This document shows positions 10,287 through 21,700 of a stretch of DNA of 64,000 nt, piece after piece; the stretch's first letter is position 1; every line of letters begins with the position of its first letter. The stretch is taken from assembly GCA_022560025.1 (NCBI GenBank), contig JAFISE010000123.1:1-64000 (forward strand), written 5' to 3'. The notes beneath the pieces are model-generated. The model was given only the letters and a program-made list of their open reading frames with translations. It was not told the DNA's origin and did not search any database. Source of the stretch: Stagonosporopsis chrysanthemi (taxonomy: Eukaryota; Ascomycota; Dothideomycetes; Pleosporales; Didymellaceae). The translations under genes and the position numbers were made by a program.

Positions 10287-13067
10287 CTAGTTTCGAAATT
10301 GGTCGTCAGAATCGTTGCGCTTGCGTTTGTTTTGCCAAAGTTGTGTAGACTGCACGTGTGTGTTGTGCTGATTGTACCTATCGGGTGAGTTTTGAGAATG
10401 CTGATGAACTCGGGGCCCCGTTGGAGTGTATGATGGGGAGTGGCTTTCGGCGAGTTCATGATGAAGTGAATGTGCCGGGTTACGCAACATTGAATCTGCA
10501 TGTGACAATTGATACTGTCGACCATGAAAATCAATACCTAGGCCATCGTTGTTTTGCCGCACTGGATAGGGCCTGTCAGTTGTCGTTTCATGCGCGATCC
10601 GTGCCGATGATTGAGTGGTGACGTTGTCTTGACCCAAGTGCCACAGCGGACACTCACGGTCCCCACGCGGACAGTTTTTATCGCTTTGGTAGTCTTCACA
10701 GATCAAGCCTTCTAAGGTATGGTTGAAGCGGCATGATTTGCCTTCTTTGGGCTTGCAGCCTGTGGGCGTGTTGATCCATGTACAGACTTTGAACCTTCTC
10801 GGGTCTGCCAACACTTCAGCCAAGATAAGCTTCAGATCCCGTGTAGCGAGCCCAGACAAGCTGTCTGAACGTGCGGCACCGTGGAAACTCTGGACTGCTT
10901 GCGGAGTATGCAAAAACGCGCAATTCTCGCCATAAGTACATCGCTCCACAGACTGACAAGGTTTTCCTGCGTTAGTGTGAGACTCATAGCCGCACGTCCT
11001 CTGGTCCGGGCATCCTCCAGGCCGGTTGATAAAGAGACAAAAGCGGCCTTTTCTTGCAGACTCTTGATCTATCTGGACACCTAAATCAAGCTGCAAGGAT
11101 GTTTCGCTCAGACCAGAACAGTCGCTGAGTTGAGGGGAGCTCTGAGTGGTGCTTGAATTATGTTCCTTACCACTGGCCTGCTGTTGTTGTGGCTGCTCAA
11201 GCTCAAGAGTTGTTCCTGTGGCCTCTCTGTTCATGGTGCGCCTTCTACCCCGTACTCTGTTGCGACTTGGATCTTCCCCGACCACCTCGTGTTTCCCTTT
11301 CATGATCCTTCGAGCTGCAGCTTGGGCCTGCTTTGCCGTGTCCTGCCTGTAAATCGGGTTGTGGAATGGGCCAGGTTCACACTCCTCTCTTTCTGCTCGA
11401 GCAGGTTCATGAATTAGATCTATCTCCGGAAGACCAAAAGGAATGGTGCAGACCAGTGTGCTGTGGATTCGGCGCAACCCATCAACTAAGTTATCCTTTT
11501 GGCCATACTCTCTGCCAAGCTCGCGCCGGTACTTGATGTTTTCAGCCGAATCGAAGAAATTATCGAAGACTGCGACGTCAAAATTGATTTGACCTAGAAG
11601 TCGATTGCGACGACTGTTAGAGTTTTGTATGTCAATGATTTGCTTTGTGTAATGATCAAGCATAGCTCTCTCGTCGTCGCTGAGTGCTGACTCGATTTTC
11701 ACACGCGATGGTATTCTGATGGCTTGAAGATGCCAAACAGCCTCTTGTAAACGAGGCTTGAGATTACTCAAATCTTCAGCAAGTATAGCCGCTCGAAATG
11801 GTGATAATAAGGCATCTATCCACAAGACTGCATCTGTAAGCAGTTCAAGCTCATTTCGATCATCCCAAGAAGCGCTGAAGATGGTCTCAATGCGTCTTTG
11901 CTCCGTGTAAGAACCGCTTCTAACTTTATATATTTGCCTTCTTGTACGAAATGCTTCGAGCCTGACAGTATTTTGTGTTACGAATTCGTTCAGGAGACGC
12001 AAGCGTTCCTGTGAAGCAAGCCGCGCCGCAGCCGCGATATGGGCGTCTGCTGGTATTAATGGAGATGCGTCTAAAGGTTCCTCTAGCTCTGATGCTGAGT
12101 TTGAGTAGTATAGGCGAGGCGGTCGCTGCAATGTAGAGTGGCTAGGCTCTGATCCGGGCACCTGGATCCAATTGGAGTGAAGGTTTTCTACAACACCACT
12201 CTGGCCGTCGTATGGAGGAGAACAATCCAGATTTTCTTTCCTTTTGTTTGGGACTTTGCTTAGTATGGAGTGATCATCCGTAGAAGGCACCACTGAGGCT
12301 ATGCTGAGATTTTCCACAAGGTCCTCGCAGGCAGCCGCTACACAGATATGGAGCGATGCATCCCCACTTGGGTCATCTCTGCTAATACTAATGCACGCTG
12401 AGGGCCATTTGCTCCGACATCCGAAGTATTTTTCGTCAGCTTGAGGCGTTGTCGGACTCCGTAGTGCGAGCACACTGCGCAACCAGGGCGCTTCAGTTCG
12501 TAGACCATCGATATCTATGCTGTCGTCAAAACCAAAGCCCTTTACACCAGAATCGTCGTCTTGGTTTGGAAGGATGGACCCGCTGTCTCCAAAGAGATCA
12601 TTAAGCGAGTTCTCCAATTCATACGAGGCGTTGCCCTTTGAGGGGTCAGATTCGCCTTGAGCAACGTCGCGATCCAAATCAGGGATGGACTGGGGCCTGA
12701 AGTCCTGGAATGCCAGCGTTGCATCATCACCCTCGGGCTCACAATCGATGAAGTTACTCTGGAATAATTCTTCAGAATTATCTGGGCTGTCCAGAGTCTG
12801 TTGCGAGTCTATGGTGTCGGCAAAAGCCTCCGAAGGCAGCTCAAGGTTGTAGTCAGCTGTCAATATCGTCCCCAGAGTCGAAGATCGATTGTTCGCGTCT
12901 TCAGATAATGCTCTATACATATCAAGTCGATGCAGCAAACGGTTCACTTCTGTGTTGAGGGAGCTCTCAGAGCGGTAGCCACGCGTGGCCGATGGTAGTT
13001 CATTGCCGTGTGCCTTCCGACGATCAGTGATTCGTTCGAGTCGGGTCGAAATGGTGTTACGTCTCAT
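10287..13067 (-). CDS. CCCH-type zinc-finger protein, probable RNA-binding regulator
   Basis: From the first in-frame ATG (13067) the product has 926 residues. The first two-thirds are polar and mostly disordered, with a helical region in the middle. Residues about 667-814 hold several Cys/His clusters: FCLFINRPGGCPDQRTCGYESH, CTYGENCAFLH, CTWINTPTGC...CRFNH, and CEDYQSDKNCPRGDRECPLWH. These fit C-x7-9-C-x4-7-C-x3-4-H CCCH fingers, which in known families bind single-stranded RNA. The end is basic (NKRKRND), a possible nuclear signal. The start is uncertain: the frame stays open about 180 nt upstream to a stop near 13248 without an ATG, so a missed 5' exon is possible. I cannot assign it to a named orthologue. 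Confidence 0.8.
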   Translation of the reverse strand: MRRNTISTRLERITDRRKAHGNELPSATRGYRSESSLNTEVNRLLHRLDMYRALSEDANNRSSTLGTILTADYNLELPSEAFADTIDSQQTLDSPDNSEELFQSNFIDCEPEGDDATLAFQDFRPQSIPDLDRDVAQGESDPSKGNASYELENSLNDLFGDSGSILPNQDDDSGVKGFGFDDSIDIDGLRTEAPWLRSVLALRSPTTPQADEKYFGCRSKWPSACISISRDDPSGDASLHICVAAACEDLVENLSIASVVPSTDDHSILSKVPNKRKENLDCSPPYDGQSGVVENLHSNWIQVPGSEPSHSTLQRPPRLYYSNSASELEEPLDASPLIPADAHIAAAARLASQERLRLLNEFVTQNTVRLEAFRTRRQIYKVRSGSYTEQRRIETIFSASWDDRNELELLTDAVLWIDALLSPFRAAILAEDLSNLKPRLQEAVWHLQAIRIPSRVKIESALSDDERAMLDHYTKQIIDIQNSNSRRNRLLGQINFDVAVFDNFFDSAENIKYRRELGREYGQKDNLVDGLRRIHSTLVCTIPFGLPEIDLIHEPARAEREECEPGPFHNPIYRQDTAKQAQAAARRIMKGKHEVVGEDPSRNRVRGRRRTMNREATGTTLELEQPQQQQASGKEHNSSTTQSSPQLSDCSGLSETSLQLDLGVQIDQESARKGRFCLFINRPGGCPDQRTCGYESHTNAGKPCQSVERCTYGENCAFLHTPQAVQSFHGAARSDSLSGLATRDLKLILAEVLADPRRFKVCTWINTPTGCKPKEGKSCRFNHTLEGLICEDYQSDKNCPRGDRECPLWHLGQDNVTTQSSARIAHETTTDRPYPVRQNNDGLGIDFHGRQYQLSHADSMLRNPAHSLHHELAESHSPSYTPTGPRVHQHSQNSPDRYNQHNTHVQSTQLWQNKRKRNDSDDQFRN

Positions 13068-13433
13068 TTGGTCGGTGGATCTTCGTACTTTGAAGTTTAC
13101 TACACTGATGCCGAGCAAATCTTGATCAAGTTTTTTGTGAACGGGTTGTTTCTTTCGTGTCGTAGCAGAGCCTCCAAGTAGAATGTGCTTCCAGTGCAGT
13201 AAGACATGAAGCGAGACGCATATTGTGCTTTTCGGAGTGATACCAGCTCAGAAGTTCGCGATTGTTTGTTTCTGCTTTGTTGCCTTGGAGTTTCGCACAC
13301 GATGCGCTTTGTTGCATGCGCGCGACTACCACAAAGAGACGACGTCTTTGTTCGGCAATGCCTTACATCTCGGCGTCTTGCTATCTCCAGTCGGCCGATG
13401 ACTAATTTCTTACGGCATCTTTGCCTTCATTTC
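13068..13433. other. Short intergenic gap between two minus-strand genes
   Basis: It should hold the promoter or 5' leader of the CCCH gene and the 3' flank of the next gene. Two overlapping minus-strand frames with ATG starts (near 13300 and 13320) could be a first exon, but no splice in correct phase to the CCCH frame was obvious. Confidence 0.4.
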
Positions 13434-15299
13434 TTACCTATGAAGCCTGTTCCTCTGTGCTTTGCCGTCATTGCGGGTCTGCAAGGCCTTTGCGCGCATG
13501 GCAGGGGGTACATATGGTGCGATCGGCTGCCTCTGGTATTTGGAGGATCGAGACCAAGACTTCTCCTCGATGCGACCTGACACTGTATGATGACCTCCAA
13601 CGGAGGTGTTGGATGTTGTTTGCACGGTGCTGATGTGTGAGCCCTTGTTGAGAGGCATGGCAACTTTGTTGCTGTAATCAGTGATCCCAAGATTGCAACT
13701 TGGCGTTGCAGTGCTGTCTCGCAGCTTGTGGACCTCTGGTCTGGGTTCGCGCCGTGTCTCCACGGAGCTAGTTTTAGCGTGCGCGCGTGAAGGACTAAGA
13801 GACGTCTTTCGTTTAGAGTACGTGCCGCGGTTAGGTGCAGAATCTTTCCGAATAGAGCCCCAATCCACTGGAGATCTTTTCGGACTACGTACGTTCTCTG
13901 TTGCATATGATTGTGCTGTGTTTCGCGACGAAGTGTGTCCTGTGGGGCGGGCAGGGTCGATGCTGTTGTCGGAATATTCGTTGCATGTCCCCTGGAGATA
14001 TCTGAGCTCTGGAGATTTCCTCTTCTTGGATGTGGTCTCCTTGGTTGTGAGAGCTGTGTTGGATCTTATAGCATCTGTGGAACTCGGCACCTTCACAGCA
14101 AGACCACGCTCCTGGCCAGCCTTGCCATTCTCGCTGGGTCGCCTTTGGACAAAGTACGACTCTACTGAAATGTGGCTCGACTCAGAAGGTGAAGGCGCGT
14201 GAAGTACGTTGCGAGCTTTGTGTGTAGAATTGGTTGAACGGCTTGGTGTGCGTGCAGTCTGCACGGAAGTTCTTTTAGACGTGACCGGCAAAGAGGTCCT
14301 GCTCTTTTTTGACCGATTATCAGTGTGCTGGTCTTCATCAAGACGACGCTTCCGCGAAGACGGCACAAATGTTGCGAGAACCTTGGGTACTAAGCCTACT
14401 CCCGCGTCGAAGACCACGTATTCGTTTGAGCAAGACCCTGCGTTGCCGTACTCGTCATCAAATACTGGCACCAAGCCTTGAGTTTGCTCTGTTGACGACG
14501 GTGCGAGAGCGGTAATCTGTGCAGGCGGTTCAACCGTGATCCCTTGGGACATTGCAGCACTTGAGTGCACAGGTAACGAGTCGGGATTGGCCTTAGGCAG
14601 TGTCATCTTGTTGTTACGAGTAACAGAGTTTGACGCACGTGGGCCAAACACTGCAGATATTTCCTGAGACGTTGGGTTCTGGAGTCGCAAGGGTACGCCA
14701 AGTATGTTTGGGAGATAGACCTTGTCGACAGCACCCTCTAGCAAGTTGCCTTCCGCATCGAGTTGCATGGTTGTAGTGTGATGCTCAGAATGTATGATCA
14801 TCTCATCCTTGGATTCTGCAGATATCTTGTACCCTGCCTGCAAGGCAACCTCATGGTACTTCTTCACCGTCACTGATGCTTTGAGTTTTTCTTTGACCAG
14901 TGCCCTCTTGGTCGCGTTGCAATCAGCCGTCTGGAAGCCTGAGTCTACGTAGGCTTTGGCCTGCGTCGTGGGAGGAGCAGAATATGCTGCGCTGTAGACG
15001 GGATCATACAGGTCTGGGCTGGGGCCGTTTTTGAAGCGTCCAATAGCAGCGGTGCCCATGTTGCGCACGTAGTCGGTCTGCGAAGGCTCACGGCCGTAAA
15101 TAAGCCTGAAGGTGTCCCCATTCGGTGGCGGTAGTGTTTGAACGCTCGTGTCGCGATATATGCCTGGAGATGATTGTGATCTAGAGTTCGAGGATTGACT
15201 CAAAGGCCTGTCCAGGTACTGCAGGGGGCATGATGCGTCGTCGATGCGCACTTCATGGTCGACATCGTGGATTTCGCGCGCCGTCCTGGAAATCGACAT
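13434..15299 (-). CDS. Basic, Ser/Thr-rich protein of unknown function, probably nuclear
   Basis: Starting at the ATG at 15299 (MSISRTAREIHDVDHEV) the product has 621 residues; the frame is open slightly upstream but only from a TTG. Residues about 125-200 (KEKLKASVTVKKYHEVALQ and the following strand-rich part) look folded; the rest is disordered and rich in Ser, Thr, Arg and Lys. A bipartite-like basic cluster (SSRKRRLDED...RSKKSR, about 330-350) suggests nuclear import. Near the C-terminus there is APYVPPAMR, reminiscent of the YVPPxxR peptide in some translation-linked proteins such as Ded1/DDX3, but a short match like this may be chance. It is on the same strand as the CCCH gene, with no sign of co-transcription. 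Confidence 0.75.
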   Translation of the reverse strand: MSISRTAREIHDVDHEVRIDDASCPLQYLDRPLSQSSNSRSQSSPGIYRDTSVQTLPPPNGDTFRLIYGREPSQTDYVRNMGTAAIGRFKNGPSPDLYDPVYSAAYSAPPTTQAKAYVDSGFQTADCNATKRALVKEKLKASVTVKKYHEVALQAGYKISAESKDEMIIHSEHHTTTMQLDAEGNLLEGAVDKVYLPNILGVPLRLQNPTSQEISAVFGPRASNSVTRNNKMTLPKANPDSLPVHSSAAMSQGITVEPPAQITALAPSSTEQTQGLVPVFDDEYGNAGSCSNEYVVFDAGVGLVPKVLATFVPSSRKRRLDEDQHTDNRSKKSRTSLPVTSKRTSVQTARTPSRSTNSTHKARNVLHAPSPSESSHISVESYFVQRRPSENGKAGQERGLAVKVPSSTDAIRSNTALTTKETTSKKRKSPELRYLQGTCNEYSDNSIDPARPTGHTSSRNTAQSYATENVRSPKRSPVDWGSIRKDSAPNRGTYSKRKTSLSPSRAHAKTSSVETRREPRPEVHKLRDSTATPSCNLGITDYSNKVAMPLNKGSHISTVQTTSNTSVGGHHTVSGRIEEKSWSRSSKYQRQPIAPYVPPAMRAKALQTRNDGKAQRNRLHR

Positions 15300-16160
15300 A
15301 ATGATGGTCCTTGGAATGGTTGAAATTGGTGACTCGGAGAATACGGTATAGTGTGGCAATTGGTGTAGGGTTGATTTGGTGGGAAGGCGCGATCAAAGGT
15401 GTCGTAAACAAACGGAGCTAGTGCGCAGTAAGTGAAAGTCGGTCATGGAACCTTCGACGCCCAGAAACCCGATCGCGGTGAAGCAGAATGTATTTGGCAG
15501 CCAGTAGAATAGCAAGCCCTCTGCCTGTGCGTGATTGTGAAATCCGACCGTGGTGAAGCAGGATTCGCTCTGAACCACCAATAGGACAAAAAGACACTCT
15601 GCTATCCGTGACTGTGATGTGAGACCTACAGTTGGGAGCTTGAAAGGCATGCACCGAAAATTCGTAGGATTGGCCCCCTGCGGCTCTCGATTTAGGGGTT
15701 TTACCAACCGTGCCTCGTGACGGGCTACCTAGCAACAGATTGGCCTGTCGCAATCCAGCCTGAGCCCTATAGCTTGCGCGTTTAAGGGTCACTGCACGAA
15801 CCAAAACTGAGCAGCGAGCAAGCGCGCTCAAACATTCTTCTTACTACACCAGTCCAGAATATTGAAAAGCTTGCTTGCTTCTGGGCACGTATGACATATT
15901 CTGAACGCAGGGAGTCTGGCGAATAGTCCGCCCATAGATATCTCTCCAGACAACTTAATCGCATCGAATATGAGCGGCTGTAACTACCGAGATCGTGTGG
16001 CTTCCTGATTCTACAGATCAGCAAGAATGATAGGACGCAAGCAGCGACTGCTCCCTGTATGTAACTGTTAGGGGCAGAGGAAGGAGTTGCGAGAACTTGC
16101 CCATAAGTACACTAGTACATGTTATATGCGAGCTATCCAGCATCCCCACCGTGATTCAGC
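15300..16160. other. Intergenic region with a tandem duplication
   Basis: No supported gene. It includes the promoter side of the upstream minus-strand gene and an imperfect two-copy repeat (separate entry). Confidence 0.5.
15466..15617 (+). repeat. Imperfect two-copy tandem repeat, units 75 and 77 bp
   Basis: Unit 1 (15466-15540) and unit 2 (15541-15617) abut directly. Both start AAyCCGAyCGyGGTGAAGCA and end with CTCTGC...CGTGAyTGTGA. Differences are spread along the unit and about two bases of indel separate the lengths, so the duplication is not recent. Confidence 0.8.
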
Positions 16161-16737
16161 ATGGCGAAAAGAAAGAAGAAACCAAAACTCTCTTTCCACG
16201 TCAGCCAGCTCAGGCAGGCCGCGACACAGCACGAATTATATCAACAGAACCCCGCTCGCAGCCAGCTGTTCCTCAACATTCTTCTCTCAGCGTACCAAGC
16301 GCACCTAATATCACCGACCTGATTGATCCGACTTTTGAGGAGTTAACCTTGACGACACACAGCAACACAACCTCATCGACCAGATTCGCAACGAGCTGCC
16401 ACTCATCGAAGCCCGCGAGGTCGACAAGCTGTTGCTCGACTCGCTAGTAAAACAGCTCCGACCTTGCATCTTCCTGACCGTCCAGATGGCGCACGTCGAC
16501 CCTTTTGCCGTGAAACGTATTCTTGATATGGAATTTCGAAAAGCCTACGGGCTTGAAGTTGCGAGGGATGTCCTGAGGCGGGAAGGACAGCACAATCGCC
16601 AGAATTGTACGGAATTGAGTAACGAACACGCGACACAATTCAACAATGGAAATGAGCAGTTCCAACACACAGTCGCGGTCTCGGGGCATAAGTCCAGCCA
16701 GACGGGAAGAAACTCTACATCAATGGCTAGCGAGTAG
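16161..16737 (+). pseudogene. Possible small gene with a reading-frame break
   Basis: An ATG at 16161 opens a 53-codon frame with a lysine-rich start (MAKRKKKPKLSFHV) and a helical continuation. A second block, open from about 16339 to the stop at 16737 in another frame, reads like real protein (DDTQQHNLIDQIRNELPLIE, then LLLDSLVKQLRPCIFL) and is followed by a polar tail. Between them lies an intron-like spacer: GTACCA at 16292, a CTGAT motif, and TTTTGAG ending at 16339. Joining at these sites leaves the frame off by one base. The locus is therefore a decayed gene, a gene with a one-base sequence error, or coincidence. No family is recognised. Confidence 0.25.
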
Positions 16738-18709
16738 AGCGCAGACAGTGGAGACAATGGCAAGGAGGACAATAAATGAGGCAGCACTGTGTAGATTTCG
16801 AGGACGTGGCAGGGTGAAGAAGCGATGTCGGTTGCGCGAGTGCGTAGCGAAAACTGCTGATGCTGTCAGACGAGGAGAAGAGAGCGCGACATGGTGACTT
16901 GACATTCCCAATTTTCTTAGACACATACATTAACACAACCGCTTTAGAAAAAGCAATACAATCGCATGAACAACACTATTACGGGATCTGTGGGAAGATC
17001 GCAATTGCAGGTTTTGTGGTTGCGCTTTGTGACGTCTGGCATTCTGTGAAACGAATTCCTGATTGAGTGCTTGGCTAAAATTGTTACATTCTAGGCCACC
17101 ATCACCCCCATGTCTCACATAGCCTTGCACGACAGCCTCACACATCGGCGCGAGAGCACAGATCTGCCGCAACGTTACTTGCCTAGGATTTTCGGCACGG
17201 TCGTCATCTTGCCGTTTTCATGTCCTCGAATAGTTCTTACCGCGTAACCCCTGCACGGTGTCAGCGAGCCTCAGCGTACACGCGTTACAGCACCGACTTA
17301 CACAATGAATGCGCCCTTTCCACGACTCTCAATCACACCTCGCATCCTCGACAAGCAATGATCCTTCTGGAAGCCAGCGCAACACTGGAGTATCATTGGT
17401 CAAACCCAGTAAAAGTGCGGTGAGATTTTAGCCAAAGGATCATGCACAAGCGACTCATAAGGCTGAGCTCCTTATGCCGCAATTAAACCCGGATAGCACG
17501 GTCGATTCCTGTATGATGACAACTGCAAGCGTGGGCGCCGTTACCGCTACTTGAGCCGGCATGGGGGTCTCAACGGTGGACAAGCTGCAATCACTGCTGG
17601 TCAATGCATACACAGCCCTGATCGAACTCCTCCGGATCCAGTCTTAAACCCAGCCATCTGGGTGGACTGAGACATTTCCGACCCTCGGGGACATGGCTGC
17701 TGATGCCAGAAACGTTCGTGCTTGTGGTTGGCGAGCAGAGCAGCCCCTGTCTATCGATAAGAACGGCGGGCGTGAGGCTCTCCAGACGACCTGCATGTGT
17801 TTGCATCGCCCTCTTGTCTCGGGACACTTGGCAAGGCTGGTTCTTTCGGAAGCAGATCAGGACGCCCAGTGCGAGCGAACGGTTGTCGTGGGCTTGTGTG
17901 TACGAGACCTCGAACAAGTGGAACTAAGGTCAATCGATGCACCGCTCAACACCGTCCTCACACGCTGTCAGCCTCAACACCGATCAAGCCAGCCCTTGAA
18001 AGCTTTGTCACCACGATTTGCAGCTTTCATAATGGTCAGCAGTATCGATTCAGGGTGTTTGGTCGTCGTCGCGGTCCCAATGCGCTCGCATGTGCAGTAC
18101 CGTCACGTCACAGGATGCACAGGAATGTCGACGTGCTCAAGACTCTCACCTCCAGAGCGGTAAACGCAACGCTGCGGACTGGCAGCAATGCTGCTCGAGA
18201 AGTCGGTCAGCCTGGCTGCGGTGGTCTGCCATATAGAGCTAGCTCAGCGCCCCTAAGACCTATCTTGCAGGGTGCTCGGACCACTCATCGCGCTGGAGAG
18301 GAACGACATGGGCATCATTCCGTAGGCACGCCGTTTGATTCGCTGGCACAGTGACTCGACAGACGATGCTGCATGTCACAGCAGCTGGACCGGGCTGGGG
18401 TCACCTCTTGCCTGGCCGCCTTTTCCTCCCTCGCAGCTTGACGCTCCGAAGCGTTCGGGCGCTCCGTGGCTTTCTCATTCGCGAGTCGCGCAAAGCGGGG
18501 GGCCAGCGGCTGTGCCGAAAGTCTGACGGCCCCACTTCTTTTCTTACAGCGCTCGAAATACCACTCCAAGTGAGGTCACGCTGGGGGCTGAAAGACCCGT
18601 CATCTTTCGAAGAAGATTTATTAATGAACGGCAAGCCCATTATGGACCCCAGAACCGATTCACAACGACCGAGGCCCCTGAGTCTTTCAGCTACGGCTCA
18701 GGAGTAACC
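16738..18709. other. 2 kb intergenic region, no supported gene
   Basis: Several frames of 100-185 codons overlap around 17.6-18.6 kb on both strands; the longest lack an ATG start and none has a domain. The last 100-200 bp should be the promoter and leader of the calpain gene. Confidence 0.5.
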
Positions 18710-21700
18710 ATGGCGTCTCAGACATCCCCCAACGACTTCATCAACATCACTAGACCTCAATCAAGAGCTCCAAGCATGAACGGAGAGCCTTTTGCTGCTG
18801 CTGCGGCCCCACGGCCTCGGCTGCTCGTTAAGAAGCAAGCGCCCCAGAAAAGCATCGATGAGTTCTGGGACAGGTTTACAACAAAACATCCTGGGAAGAT
18901 CTTCACCATCCTACCGGACAACCTGTACGCGAAACGCGCTGCTGCACATACCCCGAAAGGATCGATTCCTGGAAAGAGTGCGCTTGCCTCTTACGAAGAA
19001 GCTGTCCAGGCTTGTAAGGCAAAAGTCGCCAAGATCGTCAAGGAATGTCGGAGGCTGAATCAGAAATATCGCGATCCACACTTTGACATCGAAGCCGACT
19101 TCAAACGATCTCAGGCGTTCCCAGAGCTCCCGCCTGATTGTTTGACAAGTCTTGACAAGGAGGTTTCCGAGTTCCAGCCCATGTCAGTCAAGAGGGTAGA
19201 GGTATGAGGGAGACCGAAACCGCAGCTAGGAAGAACCCGCAGCTGACAACATTGATAGGACATCTTCGAAAAACCCCAGTTCTTCATAGAAGGCGCGACC
19301 GCGAACGACGTGCGACAGGGAAACGATGGCGATTGTTGGTTCATGTCTGCGCTGGCAACCATCAGCAACAAGGATGGATTGATACAAAGGGTGTGCGTTG
19401 CGCGCGATGAGCAGGTGGGCGTCTATGGATTTGTTTTCCACCGAGGTATGTTCGCACCCCATTATTTGGTAGGTCATGCACTCATGCGGCACAGACGGCG
19501 AATGGATCTCGGAAGTCATCGATGACAAGCTATACCTGATCAAGGAAGACTTTGATGAGGCTAAGATCGAGCGCTATCATTGGCTGGAGCTACAGAATCG
19601 CAAGATGCCGGAAGAGGAGTACCGGACGGTCATGCAAACAGGATCAAGGGCTCTCTACTTCGCCCAATGCAGCGACTCGAACGAGACATGGCTGCCGTTG
19701 CTTGAGAAGGCCTTTGCAAAGGCTCATGGTGATTACTCGGCTATCGAAGGCGGATTCGTAGGCGAAGGCATAGAAGACCTGACAGGCGGAGTCACTTCGG
19801 AGGTGTTCGCTACCGATATTCTGGACAAGGACAAGTTCTGGAACGAAGAGCTCATGAATGTCAACAAGACATTCCTCTTTGGCTGTGGCCAGATGGGGGG
19901 CATTTACGGCGAACGTAAAGGCATCCAGGAGAAACATGCATACTCGATCATGGAAGCCCGAGAGATCGATGGCCAACGTCTCCTGAAATTGCGGAACCCG
20001 TGGGGTCGGTCCGAGTGGACGGGCCGCTGGAGCGACGGGTCCGAAGAATGGACGCCCGAATGGATGCAGAAGCTTAATCACAAGTTTGGTGACGATGGAG
20101 TTTTCTGGATCTCGTACCGAGACTTGCTTCGGAACTACCAGCATTTCGATCGTACCCGACTTTTTGGACCCGAGTGGACTGTGTCTCAGCAGTGGACCAG
20201 CGTTAATGTTCCCTGGAGCGTGGATTACCTCGAAACCAAGTTTAAGATCCAACTCGACAAACCTAGTCCAGTTGTCATCGTGCTTAGTCAACTGGACGAC
20301 CGTTACTATGGAGGCCTGGAAGGGCAATATGAGTTTCACCTGCAGTTCCGCCTCCACAAGGACGACGAAGATGAGTACATTGTGCGCAGCAATGGCACTT
20401 ACTACATGAAACGATCGGTTTCTACCGAGCTCAACCTAGAGGCTGGGAATTACACAGTGCTTCTCAAGATCAAAGCTACGAGATCTGACGGCCAGACGCC
20501 AGCCGAAGTAATAAGGAACACCTGCACCAAGCGACGTGAAAAGCTTTTGGCGACCGGCTTATCGTACGATCTGGCTCATGCAAAGGGGCAGTTCAGAGAA
20601 CATGAGAAAGACAAGGCTCGCCGACAACGCGAAGAAAAGATGGAAAGCAATAGGGCCAAAGCAAAGCGTAACTATGAACGCCAAAAGAAATTGCACAAGA
20701 AGCAGAAGCTTCGTGATCAGAAGAAAGCCGCCAAGGAAACCAGAAAAATGAACCCTACTGGCGAAATGAGAGAAGTCGAAACAAGGCTACAGGATCTGAC
20801 CGGGCTTGGAATTGCCGTCGAGGAAGAGGATCGTACTGCAAGTGAGGGAGAGCCGAAGCCAACTCACCGTGCAGTCACGCGGCATCAACGTGCTTCCAGC
20901 GCCAGCGTTGTCGGCGAACGTTCATCGAGCCCCAGCGGCTTCCAGGGTCGCGGCGGTTACAACCGAGGTCGTGACGGCTACAATGCAGCACTGCCTGGGG
21001 TTCTTCAGGGGCGCGGCGGCTACAACCGCAATGAACAGCAAAGCCCAGCCCTGGCGGAGGCCCTCCAGGGTCGTGGTACCTACCAAGCCGCAAACCATGG
21101 TTTCCAAGGCCGTGGAGGTTACAATCAGAACATGCCTGGAGAATTCCAGGGCCGGGGCGGCTACAACGCCGAGCTTCCCGGCTCCTATCAGGGCCGTGAC
21201 GGATACAACGGCCGTGACGGGTATAACGGCCGTGACGGGTACAATGGTAGGGGTGGATACAATGAGGGTCAAACCACGGACTCACCAGTGCCAACACCCC
21301 AGGCCACTCCCCTAACCGACGAATTCCGCCCCGGCACACCTTCTGAACTTCCTTACAGCCCACAACCTGAACGGAGGTCTCGAATTTCCCCAGCTCCATC
21401 GCGCCGTGCTACCTTATCGCCTATTCCTGGCGTCAGGCCCGCGATCCACATCACCCGCGGTCGGGAAAACAGTGTCAGCTCACTGCGAGCTCGACATGGG
21501 GTGTACTCTCCTAACGAAATGTCCGACGATTCGTCATGGGACTCCGACCTTGTCGACTCTGTCGACTCCGATGCTTCCGACAACGAGGTCGGCTCACCAC
21601 GTCTCATCTCGCACAACCAGGTTCGCTACTACTACCAGAATGGGCGCACATACTACACCATTGAAGAAGAAGATGAGTTCGAGCGTGACCCCTGGAATGC

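Noticed and set aside
17440..17530. Possible tRNA-like sequence around GGTCGATTCC
   Set aside because: A weak B-box resemblance only; no matching A-box, acceptor stem or anticodon arm could be folded by eye.
17591..18354. Overlapping frames of 100-185 codons between the possible broken gene and calpain
   Set aside because: They occur in several frames and both strands over the same DNA, the longest begin at TTG, and no recognisable motif was found.
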